DNA of 64,000 nt from Burkholderiales bacterium (lineage in GTDB: Bacteria > Pseudomonadota > Gammaproteobacteria > Burkholderiales > SG8-39): contig JADLAV010000020.1 of NCBI GenBank assembly GCA_020848075.1, positions 62,001-126,000 of the forward strand, written 5' to 3'. The position numbers were made by a program, and so were the translations under genes. Positions 55,538 through 63,439 of the stretch are shown in pieces. The first letter of the stretch is position 1. Each line of letters opens with the position of its first letter. The notes under the pieces were generated by a model. It was not told the origin of the DNA, searched no databases, and saw only the letters and a list, made by a program, of their open reading frames with translations.

Positions 55538-55554
55538 CTGATTTTTATACAGTA
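55538..55554 (-). promoter_or_regulatory. LexA-like operator overlapping the mutasome operon promoter
   Basis: Minus strand reads TACTGTATAAAAATCAG: a perfect left half (TACTGTAT) of the proteobacterial SOS box with a right CAG nine rather than ten bases after the CTG. A TATAAA -10 lies inside it with TTGCGC about 15 bp upstream, so bound LexA would block RNA polymerase. It is 40 bp before the first operon gene. Confidence 0.5.
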
Positions 55555-55657
55555 TCCGGCCAGCGCGCAAGGGAAATCTGCGCCGAGTCGCCGCCGCTCG
55601 CTCAACTTCTTGTTTTTCCTCGGGTTCGATTGTCTGGGCGCGCACCGACCCGCCGGC

Positions 55658-55663
55658 TATAAT
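55658..55663 (+). promoter_or_regulatory. -10 element before the DUF3460 gene
   Basis: Consensus TATAAT 35 bp before the ATG at 55699, in a GC-rich stretch with no recognisable -35 at normal spacing. The predicted leader is about 28 nt. Confidence 0.4.
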
Positions 55664-55698
55664 CGCGCTGCGCCCCTTCTCAGGACGAACCGACAGGC

Positions 55699-55902
55699 AT
55701 GGGCAAGAAGCTCAAGACCGGATACGAGTCCGATACCACCCGGCTGATCCGCGGGCTCCTCGCGAAGAACCCCGGCATCGCCGACGAGCAGCGCAAAGGC
55801 CGCTCGCTCTGGTGGGACAAGAAGCTCGATCTCGATCAACTCCGGCGCGCGCGCGAGTCGCGGGTACCGCAAAAGGGCTACGTCTATCAGACCGAGGATT
55901 AG
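55699..55902 (+). CDS. DUF3460 family protein
   Basis: 67-residue protein. The pattern YESDTTRLIRGLLAKNPGI, EQRKGRSLWWDK, then RRARESRVPQKGYVYQT matches the DUF3460 family, which I know only from betaproteobacteria and whose function is unknown. No membrane segment or cofactor motif. The ribosome binding site is weak. Its stop is 14 bp before the TPR lipoprotein start, so they may be co-transcribed. Confidence 0.85.
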   Translation: MGKKLKTGYESDTTRLIRGLLAKNPGIADEQRKGRSLWWDKKLDLDQLRRARESRVPQKGYVYQTED

Positions 55903-55915
55903 GCGTGCCGCCGCC

Positions 55916-56620
55916 GTGGCCGCGGCTGTGCTCGCGGCTGCGCTGGCGCTCGCAGGCTGCACCCCGCAGGCACAGCTCGCGTTGGAGGCGGCGAAGCTCC
56001 TGTCGCCGGCGTTCACCGCGTTGATGAACAACATGCGGACGGTGGACCAGCCCAACCAGGAGAAGCTCGCTGCGTTCGAGGCGAAGCAGGACTGGGACGG
56101 GATGATCGCGTTCGCGCAGAAGAACCTCCAGATCGACTCGAGCAGCGGCGAATGGTGGACGGTTCTCGGCTATGCGTACTCCCAGAAGGCCGAGTACGAG
56201 AGGGCGGCCGCGGCGTTCGCCGAGGTCGTGCGCAACAGTCCGGACGAGGTGGAGGGCTACAACCTGCTTGCCGAGGCCTACCGGATGATGGGCCAGCACG
56301 AGCGCGCGATCCGCACGCTCGACCGCGGCTTGCGGGTGACGCGCGATTCGCCGGTCACCTACATGCTGATCGGCGAGAACTTCAATGCGCTCGGGCGCCC
56401 CGAGCGCGCGCTCGAGTACTACGAGCAGGCGCTGCGCCGCGACAACCGGCTCGTGCCGGCCTGGTACGGGATGGGCGTCGCCTACGCGCGGCTCGGGCGC
56501 GCGGCCGAGTTCAATCAGGTCATGAGTACCCTGCGCGAGCTTTCGCCGCCGGATGCGGCGCGGCTGGCGCAGCTCGAGCCGCGCGCGATCGGCGCGCCGA
56601 AACCTGCTACGCGGCCGTGA
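55916..56620 (+). CDS. TPR-repeat lipoprotein
   Basis: 234 residues. A hydrophobic Ala/Leu segment ends in lipobox LAGC, so a lipid-anchored periplasmic protein is predicted. Tetratricopeptide repeats follow from ~70: WWTVLGYAYSQKAEYERAAA, GYNLLAEAYRMMGQHERAIR, TYMLIGENFNALGRPERALE and AWYGMGVAYARLGRAAEF. With the GTG at 55916 the signal lacks any basic residue; the frame is open upstream and an ATT at 55898 would add IRRAAA, giving a normal n-region. The true start may therefore be non-canonical. The 3' end overlaps the convergent SDR by 14 bp. Confidence 0.8.
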   Translation: MAAAVLAAALALAGCTPQAQLALEAAKLLSPAFTALMNNMRTVDQPNQEKLAAFEAKQDWDGMIAFAQKNLQIDSSSGEWWTVLGYAYSQKAEYERAAAAFAEVVRNSPDEVEGYNLLAEAYRMMGQHERAIRTLDRGLRVTRDSPVTYMLIGENFNALGRPERALEYYEQALRRDNRLVPAWYGMGVAYARLGRAAEFNQVMSTLRELSPPDAARLAQLEPRAIGAPKPATRP

Positions 56621-57362
56621 GGCCGTCGTCGGCGGCGATCACCGCCCCGTTCACGAACCGCGACTGCTCCGCGGCGAGGAGCAGCACGATGCCGTCGAGA
56701 TCCTCCGGTGTGCCGACGCGGCGCCGCGGCAGCATCTGCAGGAGCTTCTTGCCGCCCTCGGTCGCCCAGTAGTCGCGGTTGATCTCGGTCTCGATGTAGC
56801 CGGGACAGACGGCGTTCACGTTGATGCCGTAGCGGCCCCATTCGAGCGCCATCGACCGGGTCATGTGGATCACCGCTGCCTTCGACATGCTGTACACCGA
56901 GATCTGCGCGAGTGGCCTGAGGCCCGCCGCCGAGGCGATGTTGATGATCCGCCCGGGGCGCTGTGCGGCGATCATGCTCCGGCCGACCGCCTGCGCGACG
57001 AAGAACGCGCCCTTCAGGTTGGTATCCATCACGCGGTCGTATTCGTGTTCCTCGACTTCGCCGATGCGCCTGGTCGCCGACACCCCGGAATTGTTGACGA
57101 GGATGTCGAGCGGGCCGAGCGCGGCCTCGGCCGCAGCGACGCCCGCGCGTACCGATTCGACATCGGTCACGTCCATCGCGACCGCATGCGCCCGCGCGCC
57201 CGCGGCGGCAATCCTCTGCGCCAGCGCCTCGAGCCGCTCCATGCGCCGCGCTGCGAGCGCGACGCTCGCGCCCGCCTCGGCAAGCACGCGGGCGAAGCGC
57301 GCGCCGAGGCCCGACGACGCTCCGGTCACCATGGCGATCTTGCCGTCCAGTTTCAGCTCCAT
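56607..57362 (-). CDS. Short-chain dehydrogenase/reductase (glucose/ribitol type)
   Basis: NAD(P)-dependent oxidoreductase of 251 residues. Nucleotide motif TGASSGLG near the N-terminus, NNSG in place of NNAG, catalytic Ser in NIASAAG region, Tyr-Lys in YSMSK, and the PGYIETEIN segment after it. An Arg after the second strand (ALAARRMERL) favours NADP(H). The ATG at 57362 (MELKLDGK) is a typical SDR start; TATAAT lies on the minus strand at about 57402. Substrate unknown; 3-ketoacyl or 3-hydroxyacyl compounds are plausible. Confidence 0.9.
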   Translation of the reverse strand: MELKLDGKIAMVTGASSGLGARFARVLAEAGASVALAARRMERLEALAQRIAAAGARAHAVAMDVTDVESVRAGVAAAEAALGPLDILVNNSGVSATRRIGEVEEHEYDRVMDTNLKGAFFVAQAVGRSMIAAQRPGRIINIASAAGLRPLAQISVYSMSKAAVIHMTRSMALEWGRYGINVNAVCPGYIETEINRDYWATEGGKKLLQMLPRRRVGTPEDLDGIVLLLAAEQSRFVNGAVIAADDGLTAA

Positions 57363-57491
57363 GCCGTCGTCTCCTGCGATCGCTGCCGTCGGGGCCGCGG
57401 AATTATAGGCGGACCGCCCGGGCCGGCGGCGCGTTGCCCGGGCTCGCGCGGGCAAGCTACACTGTACACTGCGCAGTCTGTCGAGCGGCCG

Positions 57492-58259
57492 ATGAGCGAC
57501 CTCCTGCGCACCTACGAGCGCGGCGTCCTGCGCGTGACGCTGAACCGCCCCGAGAAGCGGAATACGCTCGCGCGCAGCACGTTGCGCGAGCTGCGCGCGG
57601 TCTTCGAAGCGCACGCGCCGCAGGAGGACCTGCGGCTCGCGATCCTGACCGGGGCGGGAAGCGTCGCCTTCTGCGCCGGCGCCGATCTTGCCGATCTTGC
57701 CGGGATCGAGACGCCGGGGGAGGCGGAAGCTTTCGCCCGCGAGGGCATGGCGGCCCTCGACGCGCTGCGCGCTTTCCCGGTGCCGACCATCGCGGCGCTG
57801 AACGGCGTCACCCTCGCCGAGGGCGCCGAGCTCGCGCTCGCCTGCGACGTGCGGGTCGCCGCGCACGACGCACGCATCGGGTTCGTGCACGCGAACGCCC
57901 ATCGTCTGCCTGGGTTCGGCGGCGCCACGGATCTCGCGCGGCTCGCTGGGCCGGGCCCGGCGATGGAGCTCCTCGCGACCGCGCGCCGGCTTGCGCCGGC
58001 CGAGGCGCAAGCGCTCGGCATCGTCAATCGCGTCGCCGCGCCGGAGAACGATTTCCTGGAGGAAGTCGAGCGCGTTGCGGCACCGATGCGCGAGCATCAC
58101 CCGCACGTGCTGCGGTCGTTGAAGGCGCTCGCCCTGGGCGAGCGTCTCGGCGCCTCGGCGGTCGAAGAGCGCGAGCGCGAGATCGCCGCATTCGTGGCGG
58201 CATGGACACACCCGGCCCATCTGGCGCTGCTCGACCAGCTGCGGGCCGAGCTCGGCTAG
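57492..58259 (+). CDS. Enoyl-CoA hydratase/isomerase family protein with atypical active site
   Basis: Crotonase-fold protein of 255 residues. The first oxyanion segment FCAGADLADL is normal; the second reads NGVTLAEGAELALACD, with Glu in place of the usual GGG glycine. The region of the two catalytic glutamates (FVHANAHRLPGFGGATDLAR) has Ala/His instead, so ordinary enoyl-CoA hydration is unlikely. It may act as an isomerase, decarboxylase or thioesterase-like member (inference). Divergent from the SDR gene, possibly sharing control. Confidence 0.85.
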   Translation: MSDLLRTYERGVLRVTLNRPEKRNTLARSTLRELRAVFEAHAPQEDLRLAILTGAGSVAFCAGADLADLAGIETPGEAEAFAREGMAALDALRAFPVPTIAALNGVTLAEGAELALACDVRVAAHDARIGFVHANAHRLPGFGGATDLARLAGPGPAMELLATARRLAPAEAQALGIVNRVAAPENDFLEEVERVAAPMREHHPHVLRSLKALALGERLGASAVEEREREIAAFVAAWTHPAHLALLDQLRAELG

Positions 58260-58278
58260 CGCGCGGCGCCGAAAGTCG

Positions 58279-61200
58279 CTAGACGAATTGCCGCACGCTG
58301 CGCAGCCCCGGCATGCAGTGGCGCAGCCACTGCGCGGTCATCTTCTCGGCAAGCGAGTTCTGCTTCAGGCGCTCCGACAAGGCGTGGAAATCGACGCAGT
58401 CGAGCGGCTGATCCTGGTTGAAGCAGGAGAAGACGTAGGAGACCTCGCCCGTCTGCGGATCGCGCTGCGGCTGCAGGCACTGCGCGCAGATCTCCTTCAT
58501 CATGCACTGCATCGGCGAGTTGATGGAGCCGATCGCGAAGTGGCCGGGCTTCAGGTAGGGCTGCAGCACCGCGTGGCGCGCGCGCGCCACCGCGGCCATC
58601 ATGCGGTCCGAGCCGATCGCGATCATGCGGTCGGCGTCGCGCATGTCGACCGGCTGGGGGCCGAGCCGGCCGTCCGCGTAGGCCTCCATCGCCTGGACGA
58701 TGTTGCCGACGGTCGCGAGGTCCTGCGGACGGCGGGGCGCGAATCCGGGCTCCTCGTCGCAGCACCAGACCACGACATCGGCCGCCGCCTCGATGTTCTG
58801 GACGTGGTAGCGATCGATCGCCTTCTTGTAGCCCGCGAAATACAGCACCTTCGAGCCCTGGGCACGGAACGCCTGGCCGATGGAGAAGAGCACGGCGTTG
58901 CCGAGCCCGCCGCCCACCAGCACCACCGTCTCGTTCGGCGCGATGTGCGTCGGCGCCCCGGACGGACCCATGAGGACCACCGGCTCGCCCGGGCGGAGCA
59001 TCGCGCAGAGGTCGGACGATCCGCCCATCTCGAGCACGATGGTCGAGACCAGCCCCTGGTCGCGATCGACCCATGCGCCCGTGAGCGCGAGGCCTTCCAT
59101 CTGCGCGCGCGTTGGTCCCGACCGCTCGGCGCGATCGCGCACGACCGGCGAGAGCGCCTCGTAGTTCTGCAGCCGGAAGAATTGCCCGGGCTGGAAGCGC
59201 CGCGCTGCCGCCGGCGCCTGCAGGATGACTTCGATGATCGTCGGCGTGAGCCGCTTCACCGCGTGCACGACCGGCCGAAGCTCGTGATCGAGGCGCGCGA
59301 CGAAGTCGGCGTCCGTGCCGGCGTGCGCGGGCGGAAGCTTGGCGAGCACGCGCGACACGACGGGGTGGCCCTGCTTCGTCGAACCGAGCGCCTTCACGAC
59401 GTTGCCGAAGAAGGACGGATGCAAGTCGCCGAAGAACGAGACGAAGCGCCCGTCGTCTACCCGGGAGAGCAGCACGTCGGCGCGGGTGGGTTTGGAGATC
59501 GAGAACTCCGGCTTCACGGGCCGGCCGTCCTCGCCGCACGCGCGGAAGTACTTGCCGTCCACGGCGAAGTGCGCCGCGTCCTCGCGCGCGAGCACGGTGT
59601 TCGGCTGCGTCCCGGCCGCGATGAAGATCGAGCCGGCCGGCAGGCGCAGCTCGCCGTCCTCCCGCGCCTTGCCGCCCGCGTCGAACTGCTGCCGCCGGAA
59701 GCGCATGCCGCTCACCGCGCCGTAGTCGTCGGCCTCGACCGCGAGCGGGGTGAGGCCCTCGGCGAAGACGACCCCCTCCTCGAGCGCCTTCTCGACCTCC
59801 TCGTGGTTCAGGGTGTACGAGGGGCTGTCGATGAGCCGGCGCCGGTAGGCGACCGTGACCCCGCCCCAGTGCTGCAGCTGCTCGGCGATCCGCGGCGCGC
59901 GCCCCTCGGCAGCGGCCTGGCGCCGCTCGGCGCGGATCGCGCGCGCGTGCGACAGGTACTCCTCGGCGATCTCGCGCTCCTCGGAGGTCCAGCGATCGCG
60001 GATGGCATCCTCGCCGATGTCGGCAGCGAGGTCCTGGAACCGGGCGAGGAACTTCTCCACTTGCACCACGTAGTAGGCGAGCGACTCCGTCGCGGTGTCG
60101 ATCGCGGTCAGCCCGCCGCCGATCACCACCACCGGCAGCCTGAGCTGCATGTTCGCGATCGACTCGCGCTTCGCTGCCCCGGTGAGCTGGAGCGCCATCA
60201 GGAAGTCCGATGCCGTGCGCACGCCGCGCGCGAGCCCGTTCGGGATGTCGAGAGTGGTCGGCTTGCCGGCGCCCATCGCGAGCGCGACGTGATCGAAGCC
60301 GAGCGCGAGCGCATCCTCGAGCGTCATCGTGCCGCCGAAGCGCACCCCGCCGTACATCGCAAACTCCGCCCGGCGCTCGATGAGCAGCCGGACGAGCTTC
60401 AGGAAGTTCTTGTCCCAGCGCACGGTGATGCCGTACTCGGCCACGCCGCCGAAGCCAGCCATCGCGCGCGCATCGAGCGACTCGTAGAGGCTCATCGCGT
60501 CGCGGATGGGCGCGAACGGAACGCGCGTGCCGTCGGGCCGCACCCCGCTCAGCTCGGGCGGCAGCGGCTCGATCTTCAGGCCGTCGATGCCGACCACCTG
60601 GTGGCCGTCGTTCACCAGGTGATGCGCCAGGCTGAACCCGGCGGGTCCCATCCCGACCACCAGCACGCGATACCCCGAGCGCGGGAGCGGGAGCGGCCGG
60701 CGGACGTTGAGCGGATTCCAGCGCGTGAGCAGGCCGTAGATCTCGAAGCCCCACGGCAGCGCTAGGACGTCCTTCAGCGTGCGCGTCTCGGCCTGCGGGA
60801 TATCCACCGGTTCCTGCTTCTGGTAGATGCAGGCCTTCATGCAGTCGTTGCAGATGCGGTGACCCGTGGCGGCGCACAGCGGATTGTCGATGACGATGGT
60901 GGCGAGCGCCGCGACCGCGAGTCCCTGGGTCTTCAGCGTGTGGAACTCGGAGATCTTCTCGTCGAGCGGGCAGCCGGCGAGCGTGACGCCGAGCGCGCTC
61001 TTCTTGTATCCGCTCTTCGACGGCGCCCCGGTCGTGCTCTTCTCGCGCATGCCCTTCGAGCAGGAGTCCTTGCCCTGGGCGTGGCACCAGATGCAGTAGT
61101 TCGCCTGATCGAGCGCGCCGACGAGATTCGTCCCGGTGTCGGTCAGCTTGAATCCCTCGCGGCGCCGGATGTGTCCCGGCCTGATGCGGTGCGCGACCGC

Positions 61201-61824
61201 GCCCTGCAGGCTGAAGCGCTCGGCCCGGTGGAGGAGGTGATGCGGGTCGACCTTGGCCGGCGCCTTGAAGAGAATGCCGTTGCGGGCGGCCTCGCGGCCC
61301 GCCTCGGTGTGCAGCGCCCACGCCGCGTATTGCGTCGCGAGCTCGAGCTCGCGCGCGTGTGCGGCCTCGTCGCCGAGCCATCGGGCGACCTGTTGGGCGA
61401 AGGTCAGCTCGTCGAAGCGGCCGCCGAAGAGTCGGCGGAGGTCGCGTTCGACCGCGGGCCCGTCCAGGGCCTGGGCATCCTCGGGCTTGATCTTGTTCGC
61501 GGCGCGGCGTTGCACGAACTGGCGCTTCACCGCATAGAGCGGCGCGAGCTCCTCGTGCCGCCGCGCGAGCGAGCGCACCTCGTCGGCGATCCCGAACAGC
61601 TCCGCGACGAAACGCTCGAGGTGCGGCGCGACTTCCAGGAGGAGGGCCGACTCGCCCTTGGCGGAGAGCGTTGCCGCCGCTCCCCGCGCCGCCACGAGCC
61701 GCTCCTTCAGGGCAGCATCGGCTGCCCCGAGCTGCTCCAGGAACGCCGCGTCGATCCCGAGCAGGCCTTCGCGGCGGTACAGGTCGGCAAACGAGAAGCC
61801 GAGGCCGAGCGCGACCGTGTCCAT
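58279..61824 (-). CDS. NfnAB-like fused FAD/NAD(P) oxidoreductase (GltD-like plus PyrK-like)
   Basis: 1181 residues in three parts. 1-~235: helical domain I do not recognise. ~240-840: GltD/NfnB-like module with cysteines at 244, 247, 255, 285, 317, 325, 328 and 332 (iron-sulfur candidates), FAD motif GMGPAG (391-396) and NADP motif VVIGGGLTAID (567-576). ~845-1160: PyrK/NfnA-like ferredoxin-reductase module with FQPGQFFRL (flavin site), NAD motif VGGGLGNAVL (970-979) and a 2Fe-2S set Cys1107, 1113, 1116, 1134. NfnAB couples NADH, NADPH and ferredoxin by electron bifurcation. A ferredoxin gene directly precedes it (1 bp gap), supporting ferredoxin-linked transhydrogenation; bifurcation itself is inference. 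Confidence 0.85.
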   Translation of the reverse strand: MDTVALGLGFSFADLYRREGLLGIDAAFLEQLGAADAALKERLVAARGAAATLSAKGESALLLEVAPHLERFVAELFGIADEVRSLARRHEELAPLYAVKRQFVQRRAANKIKPEDAQALDGPAVERDLRRLFGGRFDELTFAQQVARWLGDEAAHARELELATQYAAWALHTEAGREAARNGILFKAPAKVDPHHLLHRAERFSLQGAVAHRIRPGHIRRREGFKLTDTGTNLVGALDQANYCIWCHAQGKDSCSKGMREKSTTGAPSKSGYKKSALGVTLAGCPLDEKISEFHTLKTQGLAVAALATIVIDNPLCAATGHRICNDCMKACIYQKQEPVDIPQAETRTLKDVLALPWGFEIYGLLTRWNPLNVRRPLPLPRSGYRVLVVGMGPAGFSLAHHLVNDGHQVVGIDGLKIEPLPPELSGVRPDGTRVPFAPIRDAMSLYESLDARAMAGFGGVAEYGITVRWDKNFLKLVRLLIERRAEFAMYGGVRFGGTMTLEDALALGFDHVALAMGAGKPTTLDIPNGLARGVRTASDFLMALQLTGAAKRESIANMQLRLPVVVIGGGLTAIDTATESLAYYVVQVEKFLARFQDLAADIGEDAIRDRWTSEEREIAEEYLSHARAIRAERRQAAAEGRAPRIAEQLQHWGGVTVAYRRRLIDSPSYTLNHEEVEKALEEGVVFAEGLTPLAVEADDYGAVSGMRFRRQQFDAGGKAREDGELRLPAGSIFIAAGTQPNTVLAREDAAHFAVDGKYFRACGEDGRPVKPEFSISKPTRADVLLSRVDDGRFVSFFGDLHPSFFGNVVKALGSTKQGHPVVSRVLAKLPPAHAGTDADFVARLDHELRPVVHAVKRLTPTIIEVILQAPAAARRFQPGQFFRLQNYEALSPVVRDRAERSGPTRAQMEGLALTGAWVDRDQGLVSTIVLEMGGSSDLCAMLRPGEPVVLMGPSGAPTHIAPNETVVLVGGGLGNAVLFSIGQAFRAQGSKVLYFAGYKKAIDRYHVQNIEAAADVVVWCCDEEPGFAPRRPQDLATVGNIVQAMEAYADGRLGPQPVDMRDADRMIAIGSDRMMAAVARARHAVLQPYLKPGHFAIGSINSPMQCMMKEICAQCLQPQRDPQTGEVSYVFSCFNQDQPLDCVDFHALSERLKQNSLAEKMTAQWLRHCMPGLRSVRQFV

Positions 61825-61825
61825 G

Positions 61826-62149
61826 CTACCGCTCGAGCTGGTCGAGCTTCTCCTTGACGTCCTTCCACTCCTCGGCTTCGGGCAGCGGATCCTTCTTGTC
61901 CGCGAGCGTCGGCCAGACCTTGGCGAGCTCGGCGTTCAACGCCGTGAACCCTTTCTGGTCCGGCGGTACGTCCTCCTCCGCGAAGATCGCGTTCACCGGG
62001 CACTCCGGGATGCACACCGCGCAGTCGATGCACTCGTCGGGGTCGATCACGAGCATGTTCGGCCCCTCCTTGAAGCAGTCCACCGGGCAGACATCGACGC
62101 AGTCGGTGTATTTGCACTTGATGCAGGATTCGGTAACGACGTGGGTCAT
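61826..62149 (-). CDS. fdxA: FdxA-type 7Fe ferredoxin
   Basis: 107 residues carrying one 3Fe-4S and one 4Fe-4S cluster. Seen: [18 protein letters not shown] near the N-terminus and [17 protein letters not shown]; the first binding run has the Cys spacing of the 3Fe-4S/4Fe-4S bacterial FdxA class, with the C-terminal ~45-residue extension ([20 protein letters not shown]) typical of it. It starts behind a good minus-strand promoter at 62220-62247 and is one base from the large oxidoreductase, so it is the probable electron partner of that enzyme. Confidence 0.95.
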   Translation of the reverse strand: MTHVVTESCIKCKYTDCVDVCPVDCFKEGPNMLVIDPDECIDCAVCIPECPVNAIFAEEDVPPDQKGFTALNAELAKVWPTLADKKDPLPEAEEWKDVKEKLDQLER

Positions 62150-62219
62150 GGCTGATCAATCTCGCGCGCGATTCGCCCGGCGCGGCGGGCCCATCCCGCG
62201 GCGCTTCCCAGGCAGGGGC

Positions 62220-62249
62220 ATTGTATGCCAGTTTGTTTGGGGTGCAAAC
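62220..62249 (-). promoter_or_regulatory. Promoter of fdxA with an overlapping GTTTG-N5-CAAAC palindrome
   Basis: Minus strand: TTGCAC (62247-62242), 16-bp spacer, TACAAT (62225-62220), about 75 bp before fdxA. A palindrome GTTTG-N5-CAAAC (62235-62249) overlaps the -35, a good position for a repressor. Half-sites of this type are bound by some TetR-family fatty-acid regulators, but in the opposite order, so no regulator is assigned. Confidence 0.5.
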
Positions 62250-62323
62250 ATTCCGCTGAGCGGGCCGGTGCGTTTCGAGCGCCGGCTTGTCCTTGATCCG
62301 AGCCCGGAAATCGCGGCCGCGGC

Positions 62324-63073
62324 TCAGTCGACCTTGCTCTCGTCGCGGTACATGACCTGGCTGCGCTTCTCCTGGATCCACGCGTCGATCTGGGTCAAGG
62401 TCCTGTACTGCCTGGGATCGAAGCGATCCCAGCTCACGATCTCGTCGAAGTCCTTCTTCCAGCGCTTGTACGGGGGCTTGGCAGGCGGACCGAAGCAGAA
62501 GATGTCGATGACCGCGATCTCGTCGGGGATTCCAAGCAAGGGCTTCAGGGCCTTTTGCGCGTTCTCCTGCCCGATGGCGGTCACCCACCAGACGTTGTAG
62601 CCGAGCGCGGCCGCGGCGAGGTGCGCCGACATCGTGGAGGCGGCGACCGACTGCAGCAGGATCCGCTCCGCGTTCTCGTGATACTGGCGGTCGAGCTCCG
62701 AGTCGTCGAGCAGCACGGGGAAGGCACGCGTCCAGCGGAAGTCCGACGCCACCACGATCATCCCCGGGGCCGTTTCGAGGCCGCGGTAGTTGGGCGTCGG
62801 GAATTTCATCCTGAGCTTGGCGCGATGCCGCTGCTCGTCCACGAAATAGTCGGCGATCGCTTTCTTCGTGTCCGGCTTGGTGACGATGATGTAGTGCCAA
62901 GGCTGTGCGTTCGCGCCGGAGGGCGCGTGCCGCGCGGCCTCCAGGATGAGCTCATAGTGCTCGCGCGGCACCGTGTAGCTCGGGTCGAACTGCCGTGTCG
63001 TCATGCGGCTGCGCATGACGTCCATCAGCGCGTCGTAGCGGGCGCGCTGGTCGTATGCGGATTGCAGGGTCAT
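62324..63073 (-). CDS. Nitroreductase family protein
   Basis: FMN-dependent NAD(P)H oxidoreductase of 249 residues. Seen: [20 protein letters not shown] (the R.S.R.F start of the FMN site), [16 protein letters not shown], an Arg/Lys-rich loop, [20 protein letters not shown], and [20 protein letters not shown]. It could reduce nitroaromatics, quinones or act as a dehydratase/deiodinase-like member; no substrate is evident. It lies 174 bp upstream of fdxA on the same strand, which has its own promoter. An 18-bp tandem repeat lies directly upstream of its start. Confidence 0.9.
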   Translation of the reverse strand: MTLQSAYDQRARYDALMDVMRSRMTTRQFDPSYTVPREHYELILEAARHAPSGANAQPWHYIIVTKPDTKKAIADYFVDEQRHRAKLRMKFPTPNYRGLETAPGMIVVASDFRWTRAFPVLLDDSELDRQYHENAERILLQSVAASTMSAHLAAAALGYNVWWVTAIGQENAQKALKPLLGIPDEIAVIDIFCFGPPAKPPYKRWKKDFDEIVSWDRFDPRQYRTLTQIDAWIQEKRSQVMYRDESKVD

Positions 63074-63088
63074 GTCGGGCTCCTCGTC

Positions 63089-63178
63089 GGCGCGACGTTA
63101 CGCCACGGCGCGACGTTACGCCACGGCGCGGCCTCGCGCCAAGGCGCGATCTTGCGCCAAGGCGCTGTCGCCCGCAAC
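63089..63178. repeat. 18-bp tandem repeat, about five copies
   Basis: Units at 63089, 63107, 63125, 63143 and 63161. Copies 1 and 2 are identical (GGCGCGACGTTACGCCAC); copies 3 and 4 diverge in the centre but keep GGCGCG...GCGCCAA; copy 5 is degenerate. Each unit is itself a GGCGC/GCGCC palindrome. It starts 16 bp upstream of the nitroreductase ATG. The rest of the 366-bp gap to 63439 shows an isolated TATATT (about 63305) but no gene. Confidence 0.75.
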
Positions 63179-63439
63179 TGCCGCGGGCTTTGCCGGCGTT
63201 CACGCCGGCGCGACGATGGCACGCGCCGGACGAAAGCACTGATGCGCGGTCATTTCGTCGTGATTGCGATGCCGGTGCCTCGCACGCCGAGACCGGACGA
63301 GATTGTGTATATTTTGGCGACGAGCATCGGTCCGCGGGGCGGCCAGAGCGCGAACTCGACCGCTGCCGCAGCGGCGCCGCATCGGGCATCCTATGCGCCT
63401 TTACTTCAAACGACGTTGGTCCACACAGACGGAGCCATC

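Noticed and set aside
58288-60765. An 825-codon plus-strand frame over the large oxidoreductase
   Set aside because: Antisense, Arg/His/Leu-rich without motifs; the minus-strand protein has intact FAD, NAD and Cys motifs.
63089-63178. Possible CRISPR array
   Set aside because: The 18-bp units are directly contiguous with no spacers, and no cas gene is nearby.
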